DNA from: Acinetobacter johnsonii CIP 64.6 | GTDB lineage: Bacteria > Pseudomonadota > Gammaproteobacteria > Pseudomonadales > Moraxellaceae | Assembly (NCBI RefSeq): GCF_000368045.1 | Contig: NZ_KB849230.1 | Span: 317,892-381,891 of the forward strand | Direction of reading: 5' to 3' | Length of the DNA stretch: 64,000 bases | Part shown: positions 1 through 8,811 of the stretch, one piece after another | Numbering within the stretch: the first letter of the stretch is position 1 | Layout of the letters: every line of letters begins with the position of its first letter | Position numbers and translations under genes: made by a program | The notes under the pieces: generated by a model | Databases searched by the model: none | What the model saw: the letters and a program-made list of their open reading frames with translations, nothing else | Told to the model about the DNA's origin: nothing

Positions 1-1
1 C

Positions 2-985
2 AGGCTGCGGAAAAAAAATGGCTTTGACTATGCTCTAACTCAGATTCGTTTTACTGCGGGTTATAATGCAGAAAACCAACATGAGTCGGTCAGTTTTAGT
101 CACGGTATCTTAGCCAAAACCAGCAAACTCAAAGTCATTGCCGCTATTTTACCTGGCCCGTGGAAACCCGTGCTTGCCGCAAAGCAGCTTGCAACCATCG
201 ACCACTTAACCCAAGGACGTATTGCGATTAATGTGGTTAGTGGTTGGTTTCGCGGCGAATTTGATGCTATTGGTGAAGCATGGCCTGAACATGACCAACG
301 CTATGCTCGCTCGGAAGAGTTTATTCGTGCATTAAAAGGCGTTTGGACCCAAGACAACTATAGTTTCGATGGAAAGTACTATCAGTTCAAAGACTACACC
401 TTGTCACCCAAACCTGTGCAAAAGCCGCATATTGAAATTTTCCAAGGCGGCAGCTCTCGTGCTGCACGGAATATGGCTGCACGAGTTTCAGACTGGTATT
501 TTACCAATGGCAATACCCCTGAGGAGCTCAAAAAACAGATTGATGATATTCGTGCAAAAGCCCAACAGAATGGCCATCAGGTCAAAATTGGGGTCAATGC
601 TTTCATCATTACCCGAGATACAGAGGAAGAAGCGAAAACGGTTCTGCAAGAAATTATTGATAAAGCCAATATTCAAGCGGTACACGCCTTTGGCGATGCC
701 ACCCGTGAAGCGGGAGCAGCAACACTTGAAGGTGAAGGCAACTGGGCCAAATCGACCTTTGAAGATTTGGTTCAATATAATGATGGCTTTAAAACCAATT
801 TGATTGGTACACCACGCCAAATTGCCGAACGTATTGTGGAATTAAAAGCCGTTGGGGTGGATTTAATCCTTTCAGGTTTTTTACATTTTATCGAAGAGGT
901 TGAATACTTCGGTGCCAAAGTGTTGCCATTGGTTCGTGAGTTGGAAGCTCAACAGCAATCCGTTGAGAATGCCAAATCTGCTTAG
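2..985 (+). CDS. sfnG: Dimethylsulfone monooxygenase, SfnG-like, 5' end outside window
   Basis: This is an FMN-dependent bacterial-luciferase-family monooxygenase. SfnG oxidises dimethylsulfone to methanesulfinate with FMNH2 from a partner reductase during sulfur starvation. The open frame runs in from the left edge and gives 327 residues; the family is roughly 360-370 residues, so only the N-terminus is missing. Recognisable blocks are FDYALTQIRFTAGY, ENQHESVSFSHG, VVSGWFRGEF, FQGGSSRAARNMA and YNDGFKTNLIGTP. Near the left edge there is a run of eight A (11-18). The residues before it read better in another frame (see findings), so a frameshift is possible. A strong terminator follows the stop. 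Confidence 0.85.
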   Translation, partial: RLRKKNGFDYALTQIRFTAGYNAENQHESVSFSHGILAKTSKLKVIAAILPGPWKPVLAAKQLATIDHLTQGRIAINVVSGWFRGEFDAIGEAWPEHDQRYARSEEFIRALKGVWTQDNYSFDGKYYQFKDYTLSPKPVQKPHIEIFQGGSSRAARNMAARVSDWYFTNGNTPEELKKQIDDIRAKAQQNGHQVKIGVNAFIITRDTEEEAKTVLQEIIDKANIQAVHAFGDATREAGAATLEGEGNWAKSTFEDLVQYNDGFKTNLIGTPRQIAERIVELKAVGVDLILSGFLHFIEEVEYFGAKVLPLVRELEAQQQSVENAKSA

Positions 986-1041
986 CTCGGTAAGCAGCAG
1001 ACACGAACTAAAAAATAATAATGATAGGTGACTCTATTCTT

Positions 1042-1070
1042 CCCTCAAGACTCGGCTTGAGGGTTTTTTT
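1042..1070 (+). terminator. Rho-independent terminator after sfnG-like gene
   Basis: Stem CCCTCAAG (1042-1049) pairs with CTTGAGGG (1056-1063) across a 6-nt loop, followed by seven T (1064-1070). It is placed 57 bases after the stop of the monooxygenase gene. Confidence 0.9.
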
Positions 1071-1112
1071 ATTGGTGTATAATCCACACAAAGTAAAAAA
1101 TAACCACTTGAT

Positions 1113-1523
1113 ATGAACAACAGCCAACCCTCTAAATTCATTAATCTCTCTTTGGCCTTTTTATGGGGCTATCAAGGTCTAATTCCTAAAATCCTCTTTA
1201 TCAATCCCGATGAGATTACCATTTGGCAAACTTTTGGACTTTCCTATGCACAGGCCCAACTGGCAGGTCAGGGCTCAGGCATACTGGAGTGTGTTTTTGC
1301 TTTATTGTTCCTATTTAGCTCCAGTAAATATCTGCATTACCTCAGTATCTTTAGCTTAGTGTTTTTATTCACACTGGTCGCTTTGCTAATACCAGACAGT
1401 CTCATTCGTGCTTTTAATCCTGTGGTCATGAACCTTGCAATGATCAGTCTATCCATTTGTTATTGCATGCTTCACAACCAAGAAGCGACGTCCTTTAGTT
1501 CACAAAGTAAAGGATCCATATGA
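1113..1523 (+). CDS. DoxX-like family membrane protein
   Basis: A 136-residue integral membrane protein with about four hydrophobic segments (roughly residues 12-28, 50-68, 73-92 and 100-120) and the WGYQGLIPKILF and YAQAQLAGQGSGILE blocks seen in DoxX-like proteins. The biochemical role of this family is not settled. The stop overlaps the ATG of the next gene by four bases (ATGA at 1520-1523), so the two are almost certainly co-transcribed and translationally coupled with the SDR gene. The ribosome-binding site is weak. Confidence 0.7.
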   Translation: MNNSQPSKFINLSLAFLWGYQGLIPKILFINPDEITIWQTFGLSYAQAQLAGQGSGILECVFALLFLFSSSKYLHYLSIFSLVFLFTLVALLIPDSLIRAFNPVVMNLAMISLSICYCMLHNQEATSFSSQSKGSI

Positions 1524-2353
1524 ATTCAAAATCAGGTTGCATCGTCATTACAGGCAGTTCTAAAGGTATCGGCTTGGGTTTAGCTCAAGCCTTCTTAGAA
1601 CAACAACAAGCCGTCGTGATTTCTGGCCGAAATCGCACAGATTTAGAGCGCACCCTGCAACAGCTACGGCATCGTTTTCCCGCTGCGCTGATTCATGCTG
1701 TCACTTGTGATGTCACGCAGATCCATGAAGTACAAATGCTTTGGGATGAAGCCATTCAACACTTTGGTGCTGTTCAGATTTGGATTAATAATGCAGGCAG
1801 TTGTACAGCGACACTAGATTTTAAAGATCTTGCAGCAGCAGACATACAGACTGTGGTTCAAACCAATATTATAGGCAGTATGTTCGGCTCACAAGTGGCC
1901 TTAAACGGCATGCTGGCACAAGGCTATGGTCAAATTTTCAATATGGAAGGTTGGGGTACTCGAGGCGAATGGAGTGCAGGCATGACCGCCTATGCCACAA
2001 CCAAACGTGCCGTAGGGTACTTTAGTCAAGCCCTGTTTAAAGAAACCAAACAGACCCACATTCAAGTCGGTACGCTCAGTCCTGGAATGGTGGCAACCGA
2101 CCTACTGGTATCCTCTTGGCAAAATGGCGATGTTCAGCACTGGAACAAAATTAAACGGCTTTTTTTGTTTATTATCGATCCTCCCGAAGTGGTCTATCGC
2201 TATTTGGCTCAACGTATTTTAGAGAATAAACGTCGCCATACTCGAATCGTATGGATGATGCCATTACGTCTGTTACTCCGATTTTTGCAACCCTATTATT
2301 GGCGTCGAAATCCCATTAAAGATACAGCTTTAGCACATCTCAACTCAAAATAA
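1520..2353 (+). CDS. Short-chain dehydrogenase/reductase (SDR) family oxidoreductase
   Basis: A 277-residue classical SDR. It has the N-terminal Rossmann dinucleotide motif TGSSKGIGLG (about residues 11-20), the NNAGS motif near residue 90, and a catalytic region with YATTKRA (YxxxK, about residues 157-163), which fits an NAD(P)H-dependent reductase. The substrate cannot be told from sequence. The C-terminal 40 residues are basic and hydrophobic and may associate with the membrane, which would suit the membrane protein encoded by the overlapping upstream gene. The two form a two-gene operon that ends before riboflavin synthase. Confidence 0.82.
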   Translation: MNSKSGCIVITGSSKGIGLGLAQAFLEQQQAVVISGRNRTDLERTLQQLRHRFPAALIHAVTCDVTQIHEVQMLWDEAIQHFGAVQIWINNAGSCTATLDFKDLAAADIQTVVQTNIIGSMFGSQVALNGMLAQGYGQIFNMEGWGTRGEWSAGMTAYATTKRAVGYFSQALFKETKQTHIQVGTLSPGMVATDLLVSSWQNGDVQHWNKIKRLFLFIIDPPEVVYRYLAQRILENKRRHTRIVWMMPLRLLLRFLQPYYWRRNPIKDTALAHLNSK

Positions 2354-2414
2354 TGCCACATCAAGTGATAGATCATTTACATTAAACATAAACCCCGAAT
2401 TAGGAAGACTTCTG

Positions 2415-3029
2415 ATGTACACAGGTATCGTACAAGGCTTAGAGAAAATCTTAGATGTCCGTCAAGGCGACGGTTTTAGCACCCTTGTGGTTTCAAATAC
2501 ACACCACTTTTTTCACGATGTCTTCATCGGTGCAAGTGTAGCCATCAATGGCACCTGCTTAACTGCAACGCACATCGATCTTAACGCCAATCAAGTCCAT
2601 TTTGATGTTTCGGATTTGACTCGACGCCTGACCACTTTAGGCACTTTACAGGCAGGTGATGAGGTGAATATCGAACGTTCAGCCAAAGTCGGGATGGAAA
2701 ATGGGGGACACAACTTGTATGGACATATCGAAGGAACGGCTACAGTAAAGCAGCTGAGCCGTCACGGCGAGACTCTGCATGTGGATCTCCACATTCCCGA
2801 GGGCAATATTAAATACTTTTTCTTAAAAGGTTTTATTGGTCTGAATGGTTGTAGCCTCACCGTCAACCGTGTTGATCGTAACAGCCATGAAATTTCAGTT
2901 GATTTGATTCCTGAAACTTTGCGTCTGACCACGTGGGCATCGGTACAAGTCGGCGATGCCGTCAATTATGAAATTGATCAGATGACACGGACGATGGTGG
3001 ATACCTTAGAAAGCATCCATCAGCGTTAA
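2415..3029 (+). CDS. ribE: Riboflavin synthase
   Basis: Riboflavin synthase (alpha subunit) converts two 6,7-dimethyl-8-ribityllumazine molecules into riboflavin and the pyrimidinedione precursor, the last step of riboflavin synthesis. The 204-residue length is typical. The N-terminus MYTGIVQG and the two repeated lumazine-binding halves are visible: GTCLTAT...FDVSDLTRRLTTLG in the first and GCSLTVN...ISVDLIPETLRLTT in the second. A good ribosome-binding site (AGGAAG) sits seven bases before the ATG. The gene stands alone here, away from other rib genes, and ends at a bidirectional terminator shared with acs. Confidence 0.95.
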   Translation: MYTGIVQGLEKILDVRQGDGFSTLVVSNTHHFFHDVFIGASVAINGTCLTATHIDLNANQVHFDVSDLTRRLTTLGTLQAGDEVNIERSAKVGMENGGHNLYGHIEGTATVKQLSRHGETLHVDLHIPEGNIKYFFLKGFIGLNGCSLTVNRVDRNSHEISVDLIPETLRLTTWASVQVGDAVNYEIDQMTRTMVDTLESIHQR

Positions 3030-3111
3030 GATCGCTCTTCTATCTAATTCGACTGCATCCTATATACATGTTTGTAGCGCAATCCAGACCTGTTGTTGCT
3101 TATGCTGAAAT

Positions 3112-3144
3112 AAAAAATACCGTCTGCTTGAGACGGTATTTTTT
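3112..3144. terminator. Bidirectional terminator between ribE and acs
   Basis: A perfect 14-bp stem AAAAAATACCGTCT (3112-3125) / AGACGGTATTTTTT (3131-3144) has a 5-nt loop. With A and T tracts on both sides it can stop transcription from ribE (+) and acs (-). Confidence 0.93.
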
Positions 3145-3153
3145 AGGTTGATT

Positions 3154-5097
3154 TTATCCGTTTGGATATACTTCTTTAATCAACACTTCGACCACTTGCG
3201 GTTCAGCCAGCGTCGATGTATCGCCCAAACTATCTAACTCGTTCGCTGCAATTTTTCTTAAAATACGGCGCATAATTTTACCTGAACGTGTTTTCGGTAA
3301 AGATGGTGCCCAATGTAAGGCATCTGGTGTCGCCACAGGACCGAGCACCTTTCGTACCCACTGAATCAGTTCAGCACGGAGTTCTTCAGTTTGTGCAGTG
3401 CCCGCTTGTAAAGTGACAAAAGAACAAATTCCCTGCCCTTTGATTTCATGTGGCATTCCTACTACGGCAGCCTCAGCAACCGCCTCATGTGCCACCAAAG
3501 CACTTTCCACTTCAGCCGTGCCTAAGCGGTGCCCTGACACATTCAGTACATCATCCACCCGACCTGTGATCCAGTAATAACCATCTTTATCACGGCGTGC
3601 ACCATCGCCCGTGAAATACGTTCCCGGATAAGTTGCAAAGTACGCTTCGATAAACCGCTCAGGATCCCCCCAAATGGTTCGCATTTGCCCCGGCCATGAA
3701 TCCTTAATCACCAGATTGCCTTCAGCTTCTCCTTCTAACTCGTTGCCTTCTGCATCGACCAAAGCAGGTTGAATTCCAAATAAAGGACGCGTTGCAGACC
3801 CGGGTTTAAGTGGTGTCGCACCCGGAAGTGGAGAAATTAAAATTCCACCAGTTTCGGTTTGCCACCAAGTATCCACCACTGGGCAACGGCTTTCCCCCAC
3901 CACTGTGTAGTACCAATTCCATGCTTCAGGGTTGATCGGCTCTCCGACGGAACCAATTAAACGTAAACTGCTACGATCACTCTCACGGACAAAGGCATCC
4001 CCTTCACGCATCATGGCGCGGATCGCTGTCGGTGCTGTGTACAAAATCGTCACATTGTGTTTGTCGACAATATGTCCTGTACGTGCCCAACTTGGATACT
4101 GTGGAATCCCCTCAAACATCACTGTTGTGGTTCCATTCGACAAGGGGCCATACAGCACATAAGAATGTCCCGTAATCCAGCCTACATCGGCGGTACACCA
4201 AAACACATCATCTTGTTTTAAGTCAAACACTTCGCGGAAGGTACTATTCACATAAGTTAAATAGCCCCCTGTGGTATGCAGCACACCTTTCGGCTTACCG
4301 GTTGAACCTGAGGTATATAAAATAAATAAGGGATCTTCCGCATTCATCGGTTCAGGTGGACAAATCTCGTTGACCGTCATGATTTCCATGTGATACCACA
4401 AGTCACGCCCTTCTTTAAGCATGATTGGATTGCCTGTCCGGTGTACCACAATCACGTTCTGTACTGAGTCTGTCCCGGGTAGATTCAATGCTGCGTCTAC
4501 ATTTTCTTTCAGCGGAATCGGTTTACCCCCGCGCATTCCAGAGTCTGCGGTAATCACAATTTTGGCTTGGCTGTCATCAATTCGGCTTGCCAATGAATCA
4601 GGCGAGAAACCACCAAACACCACACAATGCACGGCACCGATTCGGGCACAGGCCAACATCGAAATGGCCGCTTCTGAAATCATTGGCATATACAGCACCA
4701 CACGATCACCCTTCACCACGCCATGCTTTTTCAGGACATTGGCAAAACGACACACTTCGTCATACAGTTCAGCAAAGGAAATGATTTTATGGCGTGAGGG
4801 ATGGTCACCTTCCCAAATAATGGCAGGTTTATACGGATGCTCTTTTAAGTGGCGATCAAGGCAATTGGCACTTAAATTTAACTGGCCATCGGCAAACCAT
4901 TCAATTTTAAAATTGTCTTTATCATAACTGGTGTTTTTAACTTGGCTAAAAGGCTTGATCCAATCTAGCTTCAACGCTTGTTCAGCCCAATACTCGTCAG
5001 GTTGTTCTATCGATTTTTGATAGCGTTCAAAATATTCTTGTTCATTGGTGCGCGCAGTTTTTTCAAATTCTGCAGGTACAGGATATACTTCTTTCAT
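3154..5097 (-). CDS. acs: Acetyl-coenzyme A synthetase
   Basis: AMP-forming acetyl-CoA synthetase activates acetate to acetyl-CoA through acetyl-AMP and is the main high-affinity acetate-assimilation enzyme. The 647-residue protein shows the adenylation motif YTSGSTGKPKGV, the WWQTETGG motif, the YFTGDGARRD block and, near the C-terminus, PKTRSGKIMRRIL, whose lysine is the site of regulatory acetylation in the family. I place the start at the ATG at 5097 (MKEVYPVP) because AAGGAAG lies just upstream; an in-frame ATG at 5139 would add 14 residues but fits the family less well. It is monocistronic. Confidence 0.96.
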   Translation of the reverse strand: MKEVYPVPAEFEKTARTNEQEYFERYQKSIEQPDEYWAEQALKLDWIKPFSQVKNTSYDKDNFKIEWFADGQLNLSANCLDRHLKEHPYKPAIIWEGDHPSRHKIISFAELYDEVCRFANVLKKHGVVKGDRVVLYMPMISEAAISMLACARIGAVHCVVFGGFSPDSLASRIDDSQAKIVITADSGMRGGKPIPLKENVDAALNLPGTDSVQNVIVVHRTGNPIMLKEGRDLWYHMEIMTVNEICPPEPMNAEDPLFILYTSGSTGKPKGVLHTTGGYLTYVNSTFREVFDLKQDDVFWCTADVGWITGHSYVLYGPLSNGTTTVMFEGIPQYPSWARTGHIVDKHNVTILYTAPTAIRAMMREGDAFVRESDRSSLRLIGSVGEPINPEAWNWYYTVVGESRCPVVDTWWQTETGGILISPLPGATPLKPGSATRPLFGIQPALVDAEGNELEGEAEGNLVIKDSWPGQMRTIWGDPERFIEAYFATYPGTYFTGDGARRDKDGYYWITGRVDDVLNVSGHRLGTAEVESALVAHEAVAEAAVVGMPHEIKGQGICSFVTLQAGTAQTEELRAELIQWVRKVLGPVATPDALHWAPSLPKTRSGKIMRRILRKIAANELDSLGDTSTLAEPQVVEVLIKEVYPNG

Positions 5098-5549
5098 ATC
5101 ATACTTCCTTATATTCTGACTCTCATCGCGAGAGTTCATGCCACAGTTATTGGTTTATTATTGGACTGCATAACCACAGTATGACGATTGTTTTTTAAAC
5201 AGATCAACACGGCTTTGGTCGTATATTATTTCTACAATTTAAAACACATTTTATAGTGATCTTTCAATGAGATCCTGTGTTTAATCCGTAACATGAACAA
5301 CGTCGAACTCCGTAAAGTGGCTCCAGCTAGGCTTTTTAAGCATATTGTTACACTTCAGGCTGTGCTATTTCATACATAGGAGCATGGCTCAGCACCTTGA
5401 TTCAAAAAATCAAGCATTTAAAAAACAGACAGATAGATTTTTATCCGTTTATCAATCACTCAGAATGCGATAATTTCATACGCTTTTCTCTATTAAATAC
5501 ACACAATTTTCAGGCAAAATATGCCAAATTTTCAGCGATTGGAGCACCA

Positions 5550-6521
5550 GTGTCAGAACAAACCCATACCTTGAGCGAGGTTGCTCAAGGTACGTCAGAG
5601 ATGCTACATGACGCGACAGCGAAAACCACCCAAAGTGTAATTGCACATACAGCAAAATATAATGACGCCTATTCCACCATCGACAAATTTGTCGATAGTT
5701 TTTGGGAGCGTATGCCTTATTTTTGTATTGCGCTGATTACCTTCGTCATTTTTTATTTGCTCTCCAAACTGTTTAAGCTTTTTGTTCGTAAAGCACTATC
5801 TGATCGTTCTTATACCAAACAAAACCTTGTCCTTGTCCTGAACCGTGTCGGCAGTTCGGCCATCGTCTTTATTGGCTTCCTGATTGCCATGGTGATTGCG
5901 ATTCCGGGTTTCACCCCTGGTCAGCTGATGAGTGCTTTGGGGATTGGCTCGGTTGCCATTGGTTTTGCATTTAAAGATATCTTCCAAAACCTTCTTTCAG
6001 GGATCCTGATTTTACTGGGTGAACCGTTTAAGATTGGCGATGACATTATTGTCTCGGGTATGGAAGGCAACGTTGAAGATATTCAAATTCGTGCCACTTA
6101 CTTACGTGCGCCAGATGGTCGTCGTATCGTGATTCCGAATGCGACTGTGTATACCAGTGCGGTCACTGTTAACACCGCCTATCCACGTCGTCGCTGCGAG
6201 TTCTTGGTCGGTATTGGTTATGAAGATGACATCAAAAAAGCCAAAGATATTATTTTAGGCATTTTAGACCGAGATACGACCATTTTAAGTCAACCGGGTT
6301 TTAGCGTGAACGTCGCTGCACTTGCAGATTTTTCAGTAAATCTTAAAGTTCAATGGTGGGTCAACACCACAGAAACTACGGTATCTGGCTCGATCAGTTC
6401 AGTACAAGAATATGTGGTTCAAGCCTTTGCTGAGCAAGGAATTTCTATTCCTTACCCAGTCCAAGAAGTTCGCGTCGCAAAAAATGACAGCTACCCGACA
6501 GAAACTTCAACCGCTAAATAA
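5550..6521 (+). CDS. Small-conductance mechanosensitive channel (MscS family)
   Basis: An inner-membrane mechanosensitive channel that releases solutes on hypo-osmotic shock. The predicted protein has 323 residues with transmembrane segments around residues 50-70, 90-115 and the pore-lining helix, then the MscS beta domain with LGEPFKIGDDIIV, EGNVEDIQIRAT and RIVIPNA. I prefer the GTG at 5550, which has GGAG six bases upstream. An upstream TTG at 5397 would add a stretch without family resemblance. The gene ends inside the end of convergent rsmE (15-base overlap). Confidence 0.9.
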   Translation: MSEQTHTLSEVAQGTSEMLHDATAKTTQSVIAHTAKYNDAYSTIDKFVDSFWERMPYFCIALITFVIFYLLSKLFKLFVRKALSDRSYTKQNLVLVLNRVGSSAIVFIGFLIAMVIAIPGFTPGQLMSALGIGSVAIGFAFKDIFQNLLSGILILLGEPFKIGDDIIVSGMEGNVEDIQIRATYLRAPDGRRIVIPNATVYTSAVTVNTAYPRRRCEFLVGIGYEDDIKKAKDIILGILDRDTTILSQPGFSVNVAALADFSVNLKVQWWVNTTETTVSGSISSVQEYVVQAFAEQGISIPYPVQEVRVAKNDSYPTETSTAK

Positions 6522-7217
6522 GCGCCCTAAAACATAAGGGATCACGGTTTCAGTCCGAATAATACGGTTGCCTAAGCTCACAGCTTGGCAGCCGTTTTTT
6601 ACAAGTAATTCAACTTCGTAAGGGATAAATCCTCCTTCCGGCCCGATCACAACCGTACAGGGATGCTGAATCGCAAAAGGCATTTTGGCATCGCTATAGG
6701 GATGTGCCACATAGGCAGGACAGTCGGCTGAAATCAGGCTTGGCAATTGATCTTCAACAAAAGGCTTAAAGCGTTTATAAATTTCAACTTTCGGTGCAAT
6801 CGTATCGCCTGCCTGCTCTAGCCCCAAAGTCACATACTGATCCAACTGTTGTAAGAACGGGGTTTGCCAATAACTTTTATCGACCCGATAGCTGTGCAGC
6901 AAAATGATTTTTTCAACCCCTAAAGTCACCGCATCCATAATCAAACGACGCAGAACTTTAGGGCGTGGCATCGCGACAATTAAAGTGACTGGTAGTTTGG
7001 CTGGTACAGGTTCTTCGTATAAGGGTTTTATACGTACAGCTGTTTCAGAAACATCAACCACTTGCGTAAGATGACGCTTTCCGTTTTGTATCCCGACTTT
7101 TAACGTATCACCGACTTTCAGCTCTAAATGATGATGCAAATGTTCAAGCTGACGCTTGGCGCTAATGGACCAGAGTTCAGATTCAGTTTGGCGCGGTTCT
7201 AAGAGAACGATATTCAT
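6507..7217 (-). CDS. rsmE: 16S rRNA (uracil-1498-N3)-methyltransferase
   Basis: RsmE methylates N3 of U1498 in 16S rRNA in the assembled 30S subunit using S-adenosylmethionine. The 236-residue length is normal. A PUA-like N-terminal part is followed by the SPOUT methyltransferase fold with the knot motifs VVIGPEGGF and VSLGNRIIRTETV. The ATG at 7217 (MNIVLLEP) is chosen because family members begin there; the longer open frame to 7259 adds a hydrophobic stretch with no support. The ribosome-binding site is poor. It is convergent with and overlaps the MscS gene. Confidence 0.93.
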   Translation of the reverse strand: MNIVLLEPRQTESELWSISAKRQLEHLHHHLELKVGDTLKVGIQNGKRHLTQVVDVSETAVRIKPLYEEPVPAKLPVTLIVAMPRPKVLRRLIMDAVTLGVEKIILLHSYRVDKSYWQTPFLQQLDQYVTLGLEQAGDTIAPKVEIYKRFKPFVEDQLPSLISADCPAYVAHPYSDAKMPFAIQHPCTVVIGPEGGFIPYEVELLVKNGCQAVSLGNRIIRTETVIPYVLGRLFSG

Positions 7218-7273
7218 AATAAATAGAAAAAATCCAAACAGTGGAGGCATCATTAGCACAGGTCATCGTGAAA

Positions 7274-7364
7274 GGCGACAAGGATGTCGCCCGCTGTGCT
7301 GAGGTACAGAATGTACCTTCAGCATAGCAAAAGATTTTTGTTACTTTTCATCTTTGAAAAGTAA
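7274..7364. repeat. Block of three consecutive stem-loops
   Basis: Three inverted repeats lie in a row in the waaA-rsmE gap. First is GGCGACA/TGTCGCC (7274-7291, 4-nt loop). Second is a 16-bp stem with one bulge and one wobble, GCTGTGCTGAGGTACA with TGTACCTTCAGCATAGC (7293-7328, 3-nt loop). Third is a perfect 10-bp stem TTACTTTTCA/TGAAAAGTAA (7341-7364, 4-nt loop). None has a clean terminator T-tract. The arrangement resembles intergenic REP/MITE-like elements; copy number elsewhere cannot be judged here. Confidence 0.75.
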
Positions 7365-7431
7365 GAACCACCTACGCAAAGCCATCCATAAAATCTACAG
7401 TATTTGTAGTAATGACAAACTCACTCAAGTT

Positions 7432-8712
7432 TTATAAATAAGCATCAATCACTTGAATATGCTTTGCTAGAGAGCCGGTATTTAACTGCATAATCTTTTG
7501 TGCCGCTTGATTCAGTGTATTGGCCTGCTCAGTATTCTCTAACAGTGCCATCAACACCGCGGCAGCTTGTTCAGCATCCTCAACAACTTTCACCGCATCG
7601 GCTTGTACAAATTCATCGACAATGGTTTGGAAATTAAAATAGTTTTTGCCCAAAACCGTCGGCACATGTAACGCAATTGGCTCTAAAATATTATGTCCGC
7701 CACCAGGTTCATTTAGTGATCCCCCGACAAAACAAGCATTCGATAAGGCATACCATAACCACATCTCCCCCATCGAATCGGCTAAATAGACTTGGGTTTC
7801 CGCCTCTATTCTTTGTCCCGTACTTCTGCGAGTGGTATTTAAATTTAAACTTTGTGCAGCAGCAAAAACTTCATCAAAACGCTCTGGATGACGCGGTACC
7901 ACAATACACAACAGTTCAGGCTGGGTATCTAAATATGACTTAAATGCACTTAACAGTTTTTGTTCTTCGGGTGCATGGGTACTGGCAATAGTGATGATCT
8001 TACGCCCAGCGAGTGACCATTCTTGATTGAGCTGAGCTGCCTGTTTGACAGCCGATTCTGGCGCATGAATATCAAACTTAATACTCCCCACCACCTGTGT
8101 TACCGATGGCGTTGCACCAAGCTGAATAAAGCGCTCTGCAGTTGCCTGATCTTGTGCCAAGAGCTGATCTAGCCCGTGTAACATCGGCTGCGTCAGGCTA
8201 GATACTTTGGCATAGCCTTTGGCTGATTTTTCAGAAAGACGTGCATTAATCAAGATACATGGCACCTGACTCTGCCCTGCTTGGGCAATTAAATTCGGCC
8301 ACAGTTCCGTTTCAACCAAAGCCAAGAGTTTGGGCTGATACAATGCAAAAAACTGACGAACTAAAGGCTTTTGATCTGCAGGTAAATATACAGCTTGGAA
8401 CAGGTCTAAATAAGGCGCTTTTAAAAATAGGGATTTGGCCCGCGCCTGACCTGTTTTGGTGGTGTTGGTCACCAAGACTGGATGACCCGCTTTTAAATAA
8501 TGCTCGATGAGAGGCTGCGCTGCATTGGTTTCACCCACCGATACTACATGGAACCAAATCGCTTGGCGATTTTTAACCGGTTGAAACGGCCCGAAACGTT
8601 CGAGACATTCTTGTTGAAATTGTTCTGTAGTCTCTGCACGTTTTTTTATTTTAGACTTATACAGCGGTTTGATCAGCGCAAGTGCTGCGTTATACCAAAA
8701 AGGAGTAGCCAA
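7432..8712 (-). CDS. waaA: 3-deoxy-D-manno-octulosonic acid (Kdo) transferase
   Basis: WaaA (KdtA) transfers Kdo from CMP-Kdo to lipid A precursor in the inner membrane, a core step of lipopolysaccharide/lipooligosaccharide synthesis. The 426-residue protein has the N-terminal glycosyltransferase region (IWFHVVSVGETNAAQPLI, ALVETELWPNLI) and the C-terminal half with IASTHAPEE, VVPRHPERF and GGSLNEPGGHNILEPI (with one extra G here). The start is a TTG at 8712 with GGAG seven bases upstream. The structured region 7274-7364 lies downstream. Confidence 0.95.
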   Translation of the reverse strand: MATPFWYNAALALIKPLYKSKIKKRAETTEQFQQECLERFGPFQPVKNRQAIWFHVVSVGETNAAQPLIEHYLKAGHPVLVTNTTKTGQARAKSLFLKAPYLDLFQAVYLPADQKPLVRQFFALYQPKLLALVETELWPNLIAQAGQSQVPCILINARLSEKSAKGYAKVSSLTQPMLHGLDQLLAQDQATAERFIQLGATPSVTQVVGSIKFDIHAPESAVKQAAQLNQEWSLAGRKIITIASTHAPEEQKLLSAFKSYLDTQPELLCIVVPRHPERFDEVFAAAQSLNLNTTRRSTGQRIEAETQVYLADSMGEMWLWYALSNACFVGGSLNEPGGGHNILEPIALHVPTVLGKNYFNFQTIVDEFVQADAVKVVEDAEQAAAVLMALLENTEQANTLNQAAQKIMQLNTGSLAKHIQVIDAYL

Positions 8713-8734
8713 ATACGTGCTCCAAAAATCAATG

Positions 8735-8781
8735 CAAAAATAAAACAGCGCAACTCATATTATCCCATGAATTGCGCTGTT
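8735..8781 (-). terminator. Terminator of the Old Yellow Enzyme gene
   Basis: Stem AACAGCGCAA (8744-8753) / TTGCGCTGTT (8772-8781), extended by an inner TCAT/ATGA pairing. On the minus strand it is followed by TTTTATTTTT, giving an intrinsic terminator just after the OYE stop and before waaA. Confidence 0.8.
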
Positions 8782-8811
8782 ATCTTGTCGCGAATTTAAC
8801 GGAAAAGCAAT

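Noticed and set aside
4421..4927. 168-codon plus-strand frame opposite acs
   Set aside because: Acs on the other strand is unambiguous; the frame has no start signal or recognisable domain.
5397..5549. Upstream extension of the MscS gene from a TTG at 5397
   Set aside because: The extension has no MscS similarity or ribosome-binding site; the GTG at 5550 has GGAG at good distance.
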